Part shown: in pieces, positions 26,832 to 35,564 of the stretch | Layout of the letters: every line of letters starts with the position of its first letter | Position numbering within the stretch: the stretch's first letter is position 1 | Assembly (NCBI GenBank): GCA_036267975.1 | Contig: DATAVA010000031.1 | Coordinates: 1-64,000 of the forward strand | Reading direction: 5' to 3' | Origin: DAIDKA01 sp036267975 | GTDB taxonomy: Bacteria > Pseudomonadota > Gammaproteobacteria > Steroidobacterales > Steroidobacteraceae | Length of the DNA: 64,000 nt | Notes under the pieces: model-generated | Told to the model about the DNA's origin: nothing | The model's input: the letters and a program-made list of their open reading frames with translations, nothing else | Database searches by the model: none | Position numbers and translations under genes: made by a program

Positions 26832-27452
26832 ATGAGCAGCTTTCACGTCTACGAACCCCGTGATGGACACGGGCTGGCGCACGATCCGCTCAACTCCATC
26901 GTCGCACCGCGACCGATCGGCTGGATATCGACCCGCAGCAGCAGTGGTATCCGCAACCTCGCGCCCTACAGCTTCTTCAATCTGTTCAACTACAAACCGC
27001 CCATCATTGGCTTTGCCAGCATTGGCTGGAAGGACTCGGTGACCAACATCAAGGCCACCGGCGAGTTCGCCTGGAACCTCGTCACCGGGGAGCTGGCCGA
27101 GGCGATGAATGCGTCCTCGGCGGCGGTACCGGCCACGCAGGATGAGTTTGAACTTGCCAGGCTGACGCCGGCTCCTTCAAAACTCATTCAGGCGCCCAGG
27201 GTCGCGGAAAGTCCCGTGTGCTTCGAATGCCGGCTGTCGCAGCTGCTGCGGCTGACCGACAGCAAGGGCGTCGATACGGACGCGTGGCTGGTGCTGGGCG
27301 AAGTTATCGCCATTCATATCCGGCACGATCTGATCCGCGACGGGCTCTACGATACCGTGGCCGCGGCCCCCATCATGCGCGGCGGCGGAGCCGCCGACTA
27401 TTTCCGGCTCGAGCCGACGTCAAAATTCCAGATGTGGCGACCGAAGCCTTAG
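26832..27452 (+). CDS. Flavin reductase-like (FMN-binding split-barrel) protein
   Basis: The 206-residue protein belongs to the flavin reductase/DIM6-NTAB family: PLNSIVAPRPIGWIST at the start, LAPYSFFNLFNYKPPIIGFAS and KATGEFAWNLVT form the FMN-binding barrel. Members either reduce flavin for a partner monooxygenase or act on their own. No monooxygenase is adjacent, so the role is open. The ATG at 26832 follows the terminator hairpin region. The downstream protease gene lies about 100 bases away and is probably independent. Confidence 0.85.
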   Translation: MSSFHVYEPRDGHGLAHDPLNSIVAPRPIGWISTRSSSGIRNLAPYSFFNLFNYKPPIIGFASIGWKDSVTNIKATGEFAWNLVTGELAEAMNASSAAVPATQDEFELARLTPAPSKLIQAPRVAESPVCFECRLSQLLRLTDSKGVDTDAWLVLGEVIAIHIRHDLIRDGLYDTVAAAPIMRGGGAADYFRLEPTSKFQMWRPKP

Positions 27453-27550
27453 AGCGTCAGATGGCTCCCACGCCCGGCACCGGCCCGCCCGGCCTGTCAG
27501 TTTTCGCTCACTACAGGCACAATCCGCGCACGATGAGGGGGAGTGAGTTT

Positions 27551-29758
27551 GTGCGGCGGCGCTCGCAGGTATTGTCTTTCATAACCCGTTTCCGGCCCGC
27601 CTCCGGGCTCGCGATGGCCGCATTCGCCATCGGGCAGGCCACCAGCTCCTTCGCCGCCCCCGCTGCCGATGCGAGCCTATCCCTGGCGCACCATGACGCG
27701 GCCGGAAGACTGCAGATCGATGTCCATTTTGACTGCACGCTCCCTCCACCGATCGCCGCCCTGACGGCCGCCGGTGTGGCAGTTGCCTCCAGCGTCAAGG
27801 CCGGAACGCTGTGCGTGGTGGAGGGTTGGGCGCCCTCTACGGCATTGGCGCAGATTCGGGCAGTGCCGGGCATCACGCGGGTCAGCGCTCCGAGCTATGT
27901 TCGACCGGCGCCGCCACGCGCCCTGGGGCCGGTGCGGCATGATCTCACCCGCCCTTCGGCGCAGAAACAGGGGGCGGCATCCACCATTGACCAGAATGGC
28001 GTTTCGATCATGCGCGCCGATCAGTTCGTCGCGCAGACCGGCACCACCGGTGCGGGGGTCACGGTAGGCGTCCAGTCCGTCGGCGTCAGCAACCTCAGCG
28101 TGATCCAGGGGCGTGGCGAGCTGCCGACCTCCATCCGGATCCTCTTTCCGGCGGGCAACACCACTCCGGCACAGGGCGATGAGGGCACCGCTCTGTTTGA
28201 AGAGATCCACGCGGTGGCACCCGGCGCCACACTCATCTTCTGCGGGCCCAACACCTTCGTCGATTTCACCAGCTGCATGGCGCAGATGATCGGTGCGGGG
28301 GCAACCATTCTGGTTGATGACACCGGTTTTGCCGCCGATGACCTGATGTCCGAGAACAACGACCAGAGCAGCGCGATCGCGCAGATTTTGAGCCAGAACC
28401 CCGCGGTCATGAATCTAAGCTCAGCCGGCAACAACAACGGCACGTACTGGGAGGGCAACTACTCCCCGATCAGCGCGGCCACGACCGGCCTGCCTGCCCT
28501 GTCGTGCCCGACGGGTGCCGCCGTCCCTGATGCCTACGTCGCCGCCTTTGGCGGTGGCAGCAGTGAAACGCTCACAGTATCGGCCGGGTATTCTTTCCCG
28601 TTGCTGCTCGCTTGGGCAGACCCTCCGGGTCAGCTCACCAGCCATTTTGATGTGTTCTGGTTCGCGGCCGGCGACTCGACCCCGCTGGGTTGCTTTTCAA
28701 CGGTATCCGCGACCAGCAATGAGATCTCGCAGAACCTGGCGCTGTCAGCCGGGACCTACACGGTGGTCGTGGCCTCACCGGATGCTTCCGCGTCGGGCAA
28801 ATTTCTGAAGCTGTGGGCCGGCGGTGATGGCCTGACGATGCTGTCGGCCTCCACCTCAGGCTCGTTAGTATCGCCCCAGGCGATGGTTCCGTCACTGCTG
28901 ACAATCGGCGCGGTGATTGGTGATGATGGCATTGGCAATACCATCGAGGCCTTTTCCAGCACCGGCCCATTGACGGTCGCATTTCCGGCCCCTGCACAGC
29001 TGGCCGCACCCACACTGGTCGCACCGGACCGCATTACGGTCGACGCTGCGGGCACCTACTTTGAAGCGGATCTGTTTCCCGACGGAAACTTCTATGGCAC
29101 TTCGGCCGCAGTGGCCAATGCCGGCGGCGTCGCTGCGCTCCTGCGGGGTGCATTCCCGACACTGAGCGTGGCGCAGGCTTCGACCGCGCTGGAGAGCGGC
29201 GCCACACCGCTGGGCGCCACGGTGCCGGATGGCGTGTTCGGCTACGGTCGAATCGACGCAGTGGGCGCGTTGGCGACATTGCCTACCCCCACCATCACTG
29301 CGCTGACCGACGCCACCAGCACCGGCAGCGCCAGTTCCACCGCGCAAGCGCTCAGCGTCAGCGGCACCGGCGTGCTGCACTTCACGGTCAGCAGCAGCAA
29401 TACGGCCCTCGTGCCCAATTCAGTGGTCAGTTCCGGACAGCCCGGTGTCTCCTTCTCCGCGGGCTGCGGATCCAGCACCCTGTCCTGCACAGTCTTGGTT
29501 ACGCCGGTGATCGGTCAAGCCGGCACTGCGGTGCTTACGATTTCAGTGCTCGATGGGGCAAATCGGGCTGCCACCAGCCGCTTGACGCTCACCGCATCGA
29601 ACCCGGCGCCCGCGCCAGCTGCACCCGCCGCGACCAGTGCCGGTGGTGGTGGCGGGAGCCTGCAAGACTGGGCGCTGTGGTGGTTGACGGTGCTCGTGCT
29701 GTGGTCGCAGCGCCGGCCGCTGTCCGGTCGGGCGGCGTCAATCAAAAGTACATCGTGA
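27551..29758 (+). CDS. Degenerate subtilase (S8-like) with GlyGly-CTERM-like tail
   Basis: This exported protein of 735 residues resembles S8 peptidases. The segment DEGTALFEEIHAVAPGATL and the Ser motif FYGTSAAVANAGGVAALL are conserved, but the first motif reads VGVQSVGVSN where relatives have an Asp after the Ser, so the catalytic Asp appears to be Val. An Ig-like region follows at about 590-690. The C-terminus is a Gly run, one hydrophobic helix and a basic cluster (QRRP), matching GlyGly-CTERM sorting signals processed by rhombosortase. I chose the GTG at 27551, which has GGGGGAG upstream; an ATG at 27533 is an alternative. It overlaps the convergent receptor gene by 17 bases. Confidence 0.75.
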   Translation: MRRRSQVLSFITRFRPASGLAMAAFAIGQATSSFAAPAADASLSLAHHDAAGRLQIDVHFDCTLPPPIAALTAAGVAVASSVKAGTLCVVEGWAPSTALAQIRAVPGITRVSAPSYVRPAPPRALGPVRHDLTRPSAQKQGAASTIDQNGVSIMRADQFVAQTGTTGAGVTVGVQSVGVSNLSVIQGRGELPTSIRILFPAGNTTPAQGDEGTALFEEIHAVAPGATLIFCGPNTFVDFTSCMAQMIGAGATILVDDTGFAADDLMSENNDQSSAIAQILSQNPAVMNLSSAGNNNGTYWEGNYSPISAATTGLPALSCPTGAAVPDAYVAAFGGGSSETLTVSAGYSFPLLLAWADPPGQLTSHFDVFWFAAGDSTPLGCFSTVSATSNEISQNLALSAGTYTVVVASPDASASGKFLKLWAGGDGLTMLSASTSGSLVSPQAMVPSLLTIGAVIGDDGIGNTIEAFSSTGPLTVAFPAPAQLAAPTLVAPDRITVDAAGTYFEADLFPDGNFYGTSAAVANAGGVAALLRGAFPTLSVAQASTALESGATPLGATVPDGVFGYGRIDAVGALATLPTPTITALTDATSTGSASSTAQALSVSGTGVLHFTVSSSNTALVPNSVVSSGQPGVSFSAGCGSSTLSCTVLVTPVIGQAGTAVLTISVLDGANRAATSRLTLTASNPAPAPAAPAATSAGGGGGSLQDWALWWLTVLVLWSQRRPLSGRAASIKSTS

Positions 29759-31859
29759 TCTTCAGCGCGCCGGAGAACGGCTCCAGTGGATGCACCTGGA
29801 TGCCGTCAATGCCCTCCGGCGGTTCATTCTGCACTCGCGAGGTGTAGTAGTACGCCGAGGAGTTTGCGTGGGTGTTGAACAGGTTGTAGAGGCTCAGCTG
29901 CAATTTCACGCTGGCACTGAACTTATAGCCCATATCCAGGTTGAACTCACTGTAGCCGCCGTCCTCAGGAAACCTATCGCCATCGTTGATGGGATAGGGC
30001 CCGAGCTTGCGCCATTGCAGGCCGCCGAACCATGGACCAAGGTTATTCAGCAGCACGCCGAATGAACCGATGAACTTCGGCGCATTGGCGATCCAGGGTC
30101 CAGCCAGTGCAAACGCGGTCAGATCGCCACGGTAGCGTGCGCGTGACAAGGCCAGATCCGTGTTGAACTCGATCCATGGCTGCGGCCGATACTGGCCGGA
30201 AAATTCGACGCCGCGCCGCCGGCTGGGCGCGCTGGCGGCATCCTGGCCGGCGTCGGCGTCGTAGGCCAACTCCGAGTTGAAGTCCTGCTGGAACACCGCC
30301 AGTTGTGTCGACAGGTCGGACAACAGGTCGCTGCGGATGCCGAATTCCATGCCCTGGGTGGGCGCCAGCAATGGCGTGGCGCCGGCGGCGCCGGGCACAC
30401 CCTCCAGCGGCACGGTGCCGAACACGCCACGCACGTCGTCCGAATGAAAGCCGCGGCCAGCGCTGAAATAGAATTCAGTCTTCGCAAACGGCCCGAGAAT
30501 GACACTCCCCTTGGGCTGCAACAGCGTTTCATCGGTGCTGCCCTGAAAACCCGTGGACAGGCTGTGATCACTGGCCCGGTAGTACTCCTCGCGCACACCG
30601 AGCACGGTGCGCAGCCACGGCAACCAATGCGAGGTGACATCCACGTAGGGTCCCAGATCCAGCAGATGGACCTGATCCGCATTGCATACGCCGCCAGGCG
30701 CCGCGACCTGCAGCGCCGGTCCACTGACCTGCACCAACGAACAGTAGTCGAGTGGTTGTCGGTCGTGGGTGTGCAGCCGGTTGACGTAGGCGCTGTCATC
30801 GCGCAGCTGCATGCCGATCTCGGTGTCGTTTTCGATTGCTCCGAAGGTCAGGTTGAACACTGCAGCCGCCTGACCGCCGGTGGCGGTGCGGGTTTCGGTC
30901 TGCTGTTCCTGGTCCCCATTGACCGGATCGTTGAGGTAGTGCGTGAAATCGTTCCAGAGAATCATCCGGCTTTCGATGTAGTACGCGCTGGAGGTGAATT
31001 TCCAGGCATCTGAACGCGTGGCGTAATGCACTGACAGGCTGTGCCGCTCGGAGAAGCTGCCGTCGCTGGGATCCAGCGTGCCGAACCGGCCGATCAGACC
31101 CTCCTGCACCGCGCGCAGCGGCTGATCGGTGGTCATGTTGCCCTGTCCATGGAAGTACATGGCCGTGGCGCTGTAACCGTCCGCGTCGGATCCGTGGCTG
31201 TAGCGCAGCACTGCGGCGATCTTTTCAAAATCATCGGGGTGGGTGAACGGGCCGTCCACATGGCCGTAGTAGGCACCTGCGACGAGGCGATCATTGTCGG
31301 TCAGGTGGTCCGTGCCGCCAGCGAACACATTGTAGACACCCCGTGTTCCGGCTGCGAGCGACACCTGATTGGGAAGATCATCGACCAGCTTCATATGGGT
31401 CGAGGCCACCGACCCGAAATCGCCCACCGCGGCATAGTACGGGCCCTTGGTGTAGTCGAGGCCGTCAGCCAGCTCCGGCACGATGAAATTCAGGTCGGAA
31501 TAACCCTGGCCGTGAGTATTCGTCGGGCGGTTCACCGGCATGTCGTCGACGAAATTGGCGATGTCGGTGCCGTGATCCAGGTTGAAGCCGCGGGCCAGAT
31601 ACTGGTTGGCCTTACCTTCTCCGGAATGCACCGTTACGACCAGACCCGGCACGCTCTCGAGCAGCTGCCCTACCCGGTACGCGGGGCGCAGATCCAGTTC
31701 CTGCTCGGTGACCGACCCCTGACTGGCGGTCGTCGCCGTCCCCAGCAGATTCAGGCGCGAGGCCGTGACCGTCACCTCGGTCAATGTGTCAGCTGAAGTA
31801 TCGGCCCCCACGGCGGCGCCCGTCGCGCCCAGCGCCAACACCAGAACCAGTAACCGCAT
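29742..31859 (-). CDS. TonB-dependent outer-membrane receptor
   Basis: The 705-residue receptor has a signal peptide (cleavage near AVGA-DT), a TonB-box-like LTEVTVTAS, a plug domain (QLLESVPGLVVTVHSGEG, ARGFNLDHGTDIANFVDD) and a C-terminal barrel ending in aromatic MYF. There is no STN domain, so it is a simple importer rather than a transducer. The ATG at 31859 has AAGGA upstream. The ligand is unknown. The nearby esterase, dioxygenase and carotenoid-oxygenase genes allow an aromatic substrate, but metal chelates are equally possible. Confidence 0.92.
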   Translation of the reverse strand: MRLLVLVLALGATGAAVGADTSADTLTEVTVTASRLNLLGTATTASQGSVTEQELDLRPAYRVGQLLESVPGLVVTVHSGEGKANQYLARGFNLDHGTDIANFVDDMPVNRPTNTHGQGYSDLNFIVPELADGLDYTKGPYYAAVGDFGSVASTHMKLVDDLPNQVSLAAGTRGVYNVFAGGTDHLTDNDRLVAGAYYGHVDGPFTHPDDFEKIAAVLRYSHGSDADGYSATAMYFHGQGNMTTDQPLRAVQEGLIGRFGTLDPSDGSFSERHSLSVHYATRSDAWKFTSSAYYIESRMILWNDFTHYLNDPVNGDQEQQTETRTATGGQAAAVFNLTFGAIENDTEIGMQLRDDSAYVNRLHTHDRQPLDYCSLVQVSGPALQVAAPGGVCNADQVHLLDLGPYVDVTSHWLPWLRTVLGVREEYYRASDHSLSTGFQGSTDETLLQPKGSVILGPFAKTEFYFSAGRGFHSDDVRGVFGTVPLEGVPGAAGATPLLAPTQGMEFGIRSDLLSDLSTQLAVFQQDFNSELAYDADAGQDAASAPSRRRGVEFSGQYRPQPWIEFNTDLALSRARYRGDLTAFALAGPWIANAPKFIGSFGVLLNNLGPWFGGLQWRKLGPYPINDGDRFPEDGGYSEFNLDMGYKFSASVKLQLSLYNLFNTHANSSAYYYTSRVQNEPPEGIDGIQVHPLEPFSGALKITMYF

Positions 31860-32020
31860 CGAGTCCTTCTTGAATGGCTGCCGCGCGCCGGCCAGGCGGA
31901 CGGCCGCCGATCGTGCCGGGCGCAGGCGCGATACTCAAAGCGATTACGGTTACTGCAGTGTTATCGAATCGCATTAACGCCCTCATCGGACACGATTTTC
32001 GCGCAGCTATACGCGAAGGG

Positions 32021-33169
32021 CTAAGTCGATACCGAATTGTGCGATCCGCTGTCGAACGCGTCCTGGATGGCCTGCACCACCCGCTGCAGGAAATCCTGAA
32101 CCTCGGGCCAGTGGTGCAGGACGTACCAGCCCACCACGACCAGGATGAGCAGCCATAGGATGGTGCCAAATAACGCCACCAGCGCGTGCCCCGGACTGTA
32201 GGCGCCGACGCGTCCGTAGTAACGGGCCATGCGCATCTGTTTCACCAGGGTTCCATAAATCACACAGACCGCAACGATGCCCACCCAGTTGGGGACCTGA
32301 GAGGTCCAGTCCCAACCGAGCAGTGGCCGCCCGGCCGCGGCTCCCACCAGCGCGACCAGGAACGCGATGAGCATCAGGGCGCGGACCACGGCGCTCAGCG
32401 GACCAAAGCCGACCGGCGGCGGCCCGCAATTGCCGGGATACGGTGCGCCGTGCCAGGCGCGCTGCTGCCGGCGCCATTGCCGCCGCTGATCACGCCACAT
32501 GCGGCGCTGCTCGCGCCACTGCTGGCGCCAATGCTCCCCGGCGCTGAAGTTCGCCTGCGGACCTTGCGGGCGGCCGATCAACTCCTCGGCATTGAAAGGT
32601 TTGCCGTGCGCGGCCGCCATCTGCTCGGCAGTGATGGCCACCGGCACCACCAGCATCATGACCGCATACACCACCATGCCAATGCCACCCGTGAGCACGG
32701 CGAACACGGCAAAAATCACCCGCACCAGGGTCACATCGACGCCGAAGTAAGCCGCCAGCCCATTGCACACACCACTGAGCATGGCGCCCTCACGAATCTG
32801 AAACAGGTGCCGGCCCGCGGGGCCACCACCCTGCGCTCGAGCGTAGCCCTGTGCGCTGGAACCCGCGGTGCCGGGTGCGGCGCCGTCCGCCGGCCCATCA
32901 GGCCCCGGTGCAGCGCCGCTCTCGACCGGGCCCATCTCCTTGAGTGCCTGCGTGATTTCCTGCGCGGTGACGACGTTCTTGTGCGCGCTGACATGGCGCG
33001 ACAGTTTGTCGGCAATGGCCTGCTCGAGGTCAGCCAGGATTTCCACGCGATCCGGATCGCCGGCGAGGCGCGTCTCGGCGCTCTTCAGGTAGGCAGCCAG
33101 TGCCGTGCACCCTTCGGTTTCGATCTGCCACGCATTGCCGTTGAGGCTGATGCTAGTGACCGTGCGCAT
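32021..33169 (-). CDS. PspC-domain membrane protein
   Basis: The 382-residue protein has a cytoplasmic N-terminal region resembling a small helical domain (EILADLEQAIADKLSRHV), then a PspC domain at about residues 120-185 (LFQIREGAMLSGVCNGLAAYFGVDVTLVR followed by a TM helix). An Arg/Gln/Trp-rich linker (WREQRRMWRDQRRQWRRQQ) and three or four further TM helices follow. PspC domains sense or respond to membrane stress. It starts two bases after the PadR gene stops, with GGGAG inside that gene as ribosome binding site, so the two form a unit. Confidence 0.87.
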   Translation of the reverse strand: MRTVTSISLNGNAWQIETEGCTALAAYLKSAETRLAGDPDRVEILADLEQAIADKLSRHVSAHKNVVTAQEITQALKEMGPVESGAAPGPDGPADGAAPGTAGSSAQGYARAQGGGPAGRHLFQIREGAMLSGVCNGLAAYFGVDVTLVRVIFAVFAVLTGGIGMVVYAVMMLVVPVAITAEQMAAAHGKPFNAEELIGRPQGPQANFSAGEHWRQQWREQRRMWRDQRRQWRRQQRAWHGAPYPGNCGPPPVGFGPLSAVVRALMLIAFLVALVGAAAGRPLLGWDWTSQVPNWVGIVAVCVIYGTLVKQMRMARYYGRVGAYSPGHALVALFGTILWLLILVVVGWYVLHHWPEVQDFLQRVVQAIQDAFDSGSHNSVST

Positions 33170-33171
33170 GG

Positions 33172-33495
33172 TCAAACTCCCAAATCTTCGATGGTTTTGT
33201 TGATGAGGCGCCAGTAGGCGACCAGTTCAGCGAGTTGCGCCTGACCGCTGCCCGTCAGGGCGTAGTACTTGCGGGGCGGACCCGACTCGGACTCCTTCCA
33301 GTCATAGTCCACCAGGCCCTCGCGCCGCATGCGGCTGAGCAGCGGATACAGCGTGCCCTCCTGGGTCGCGAACTCGGTAGCCGCGAGTTTGCGCAGGATG
33401 TCGGCGACATAGACGCGGTCAGCGTCGATGACCTTGAGAATGAGGAATTCGAGCAGCCCCTTGCGCATCGGCCCGAATTTTTCGTTGGCACCCAT
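33172..33495 (-). CDS. PadR-family transcriptional regulator
   Basis: The 107-residue winged-helix regulator starts MRKGLLEFLILKVI after a short leader and shows the PadR signature TQEGTLYPLLSRMRREGLV and PPRKYYALTGSG. The short form (s1 type) has only a small dimerisation helix. The ATG at 33495 follows AAGGG. It is the first gene of a PadR-PspC operon, and a perfect inverted repeat just upstream is probably its operator. PadR-PspC pairs are common and are thought to respond to envelope stress or hydrophobic compounds; the ligand here is unknown. Confidence 0.92.
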   Translation of the reverse strand: MGANEKFGPMRKGLLEFLILKVIDADRVYVADILRKLAATEFATQEGTLYPLLSRMRREGLVDYDWKESESGPPRKYYALTGSGQAQLAELVAYWRLINKTIEDLGV

Positions 33496-33515
33496 GAAAG
33501 CCCTTGCTTCAATAC

Positions 33516-33539
33516 GCTACCTTTTTAACACAAGGTAGC
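33516..33539. promoter_or_regulatory. Inverted repeat upstream of padR, probable operator
   Basis: Two eight-base arms, GCTACCTT (33516-33523) and AAGGTAGC (33532-33539), form a perfect inverted repeat around an eight-base AT-rich spacer. It lies 20 bases upstream of the PadR start. The spacing of half-sites by about one helical turn suits binding by a winged-helix dimer, so autorepression of the padR-pspC operon is likely. The downstream end of the preceding gene is on the other side. Confidence 0.6.
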
Positions 33540-33568
33540 TTTAATTGGAAGCGGGCTTTTGAGCAGGG

Positions 33569-34609
33569 CTACATGGGGCGTTTTTCCCCGGTTCGGCCCC
33601 CGGGCCACCCGGTGCCCTGCTTGTAGGTACGGTTGCCGAGGAACACCGCCTCCACCCGGGTGATCTTGCCGTCCTGGAACTTCCAAGCCTCGGTGTTGAG
33701 CACCTCGTTGGGCCACTGGGTACTGGGCATCATCGGGTAGGTACGCCCATTGGGCATCGTGACCGTCTTGACCGTGCCGCGACGCCGGAAGTCGAACACC
33801 GCGAAAATGATCTGCCGATCGACGTCGATGATGGGGAAACGCGCGTTGTCGTAAGCGGTGATGAAAGCGTACACGCCCGTGTTGAGCTGCCGTGCGCAGC
33901 CCAGCCCCAGCGAGGCACGCACGGCCGCGGCCCAGTCATCATCACGCGTCAGCGGCCGCAATGGCACGGGGGGTTTGTCATGCGGGCCAAGGGCCATCAC
34001 CATGCCGTTTTCGAGTCGCACGCACGACTCGCCGAAGGGCGCGAGTTCGCCCTTCGCCAGCGCCACTGCGCGCATATAACCGATCGCTCCGGCAATCAGC
34101 TGCTCGCGCGTCAGGCGCTTCGCCACCGGCTCGACCTGATCCCACACGGGCTCGTACGCAGGCTGAGTGAGCGAGGCGGCTGCATCGCGCACCACGACCG
34201 TTTCGATTTCGCTCAGCCGCCGTGCGACGACTTTCAAACGCACCATCAGGTATCCGGGCGTGCCGTTCTCGCGCATGGTCACATAGCTGGCAACCCCGCC
34301 ATTGGCCGGATCAAAGAAATCGTGCCGGTAGGGACCCAGGCCCGAGAAGGTCACCCACAGCGCCTCGCCCAGCGCAATGGCAACCCCATTCTCCGTGAAC
34401 CGCACCCGCGGTGTGACCTTCAGCCGCGACGGATCGTGGGCCTGCAGCGCCTGCAGGTAGCCATCCATCATGGATTTGAGACAGGCCTCGTCGCACTGCG
34501 CCGGATCCGGCGTGGATGTCGCGGCGCTTGCCGCGAATCCTGCCAGCACCATGCACAGCGCGAGCATTCCGCCGCGCGCCCGTCGCGGTATCGCGCCCAC
34601 GCTGATCAT
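33569..34609 (-). CDS. Secreted protein, NTF2/SnoaL-like paralogue A
   Basis: I do not recognise a named function. The 346-residue protein has a signal peptide (cleavage near ASAA-TS), then CDEACLKSMMDGYLQALQAHD, a pattern seen in secreted two-domain proteins of NTF2-like appearance. A second similar region follows around RLTREQLIAGAIGYMRAVA. It is clearly related to the gene just upstream (CDDACLTQIADRYRAAYVHHD), so the two are tandem duplicates. The ATG overlaps the upstream stop as ATGA. Both follow a carotenoid-oxygenase gene in one operon, so a role in handling its substrate or product in the periplasm is possible. Confidence 0.65.
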   Translation of the reverse strand: MISVGAIPRRARGGMLALCMVLAGFAASAATSTPDPAQCDEACLKSMMDGYLQALQAHDPSRLKVTPRVRFTENGVAIALGEALWVTFSGLGPYRHDFFDPANGGVASYVTMRENGTPGYLMVRLKVVARRLSEIETVVVRDAAASLTQPAYEPVWDQVEPVAKRLTREQLIAGAIGYMRAVALAKGELAPFGESCVRLENGMVMALGPHDKPPVPLRPLTRDDDWAAAVRASLGLGCARQLNTGVYAFITAYDNARFPIIDVDRQIIFAVFDFRRRGTVKTVTMPNGRTYPMMPSTQWPNEVLNTEAWKFQDGKITRVEAVFLGNRTYKQGTGWPGGRTGEKRPM

Positions 34610-35538
34610 TCGTGCGACCTCACGGACCAGGGCGATTTCGAGTAGTACGGCGAGCCGATGAAGTCCGCCTCCACCGGCCCCACCGCGCCATCGATGATCT
34701 TGAAGCTCTCAATGAAACTCCAGGTCTGCGGCTCCTGGAACGGCGAAGTCTTGGGCGTACCATCGGTGAGCTTGAAGTCAACGACGTTGCCCTTGTGATC
34801 GATGAAGCCGCGGAACATCACCAGGCCCCGCGCTTCGTCGACCATCACAACCTCGCGCCGAACCCGCTTATTGAACAAATAGGTGCCGAGCTTGAAGGGG
34901 CCCTCGCAGCCATGCGGTGCGGTCTCCATGCCATTCTCGATCCGATGGCAGAACGGTGCGAACTTCGTATGCAGGGTGCCGTCATTGTGCGCGAGGGTGG
35001 CATAGTAGCCATCAGCGATGCGCATGAGTTCGGCGCGTGGCCGGCGCTGCGCGGGCGTCAGGATCTGGCGCAGCATCGGATCGTGCGTGAGCTTGGTGAT
35101 ATCCCCGAACGGCGTTGGTGGTGCACTGACGAGTCGCTTGGTCGACAGCAGGTGCTCCGCCTCCACAATCTTGCCGTTCGCGATGCGCAGTCGGATGGCC
35201 AGGAAGGCCGGGGTCTTGCCCATCATCACGGCGGTGTAGATACCCGCATTACCCGTGACCGGATCCGTGAAGGTCAGCGCCGGGCCAACCTCGGAGGTCA
35301 CCACATCCCAGCTGCCGTCCGGAAGCGGCAGCGTTACGTTGTTCTCCATGAAGCGAACGTGCGCGGCGAAGGGCGCCTGCTTCGGATCATGATGGACGTA
35401 GGCCGCCCGGTACCGGTCTGCGATCTGCGTAAGACACGCATCATCGCAGGCTGCCCGTGCGACGGACGTGCCCACCAGCGGTGCTGCCACGATGACCAGC
35501 GACGCCCACCCCTGGCGCCACGAAGAATTCCTGCGCAT
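34606..35538 (-). CDS. Secreted protein, NTF2/SnoaL-like paralogue B
   Basis: This 310-residue paralogue of the following gene has a signal peptide (cleavage near ARA-AC), then CDDACLTQIADRYRAAYVHHD and later ILTPAQRRPRAELMRIADGYYATLAHND, suggesting two related helical-plus-sheet domains. I chose the ATG at 35538 because AGGGGG lies about six bases upstream; the ATG at 35565 overlaps the carotenoid-oxygenase stop as TAATG and could be used by re-initiation. No catalytic motif is recognisable. Tight coupling to both neighbours marks it as part of the same function. Confidence 0.65.
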   Translation of the reverse strand: MRRNSSWRQGWASLVIVAAPLVGTSVARAACDDACLTQIADRYRAAYVHHDPKQAPFAAHVRFMENNVTLPLPDGSWDVVTSEVGPALTFTDPVTGNAGIYTAVMMGKTPAFLAIRLRIANGKIVEAEHLLSTKRLVSAPPTPFGDITKLTHDPMLRQILTPAQRRPRAELMRIADGYYATLAHNDGTLHTKFAPFCHRIENGMETAPHGCEGPFKLGTYLFNKRVRREVVMVDEARGLVMFRGFIDHKGNVVDFKLTDGTPKTSPFQEPQTWSFIESFKIIDGAVGPVEADFIGSPYYSKSPWSVRSHE

Positions 35539-35564
35539 TGCCATCCCCCTCATTGTTCTGACCA

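Noticed and set aside
31860..32020. Possible metal-regulator box (GTTA...TAAC) upstream of the second TonB receptor
   Set aside because: Only four-base arms match and the spacing does not agree with Fur or Zur sites I can recall.
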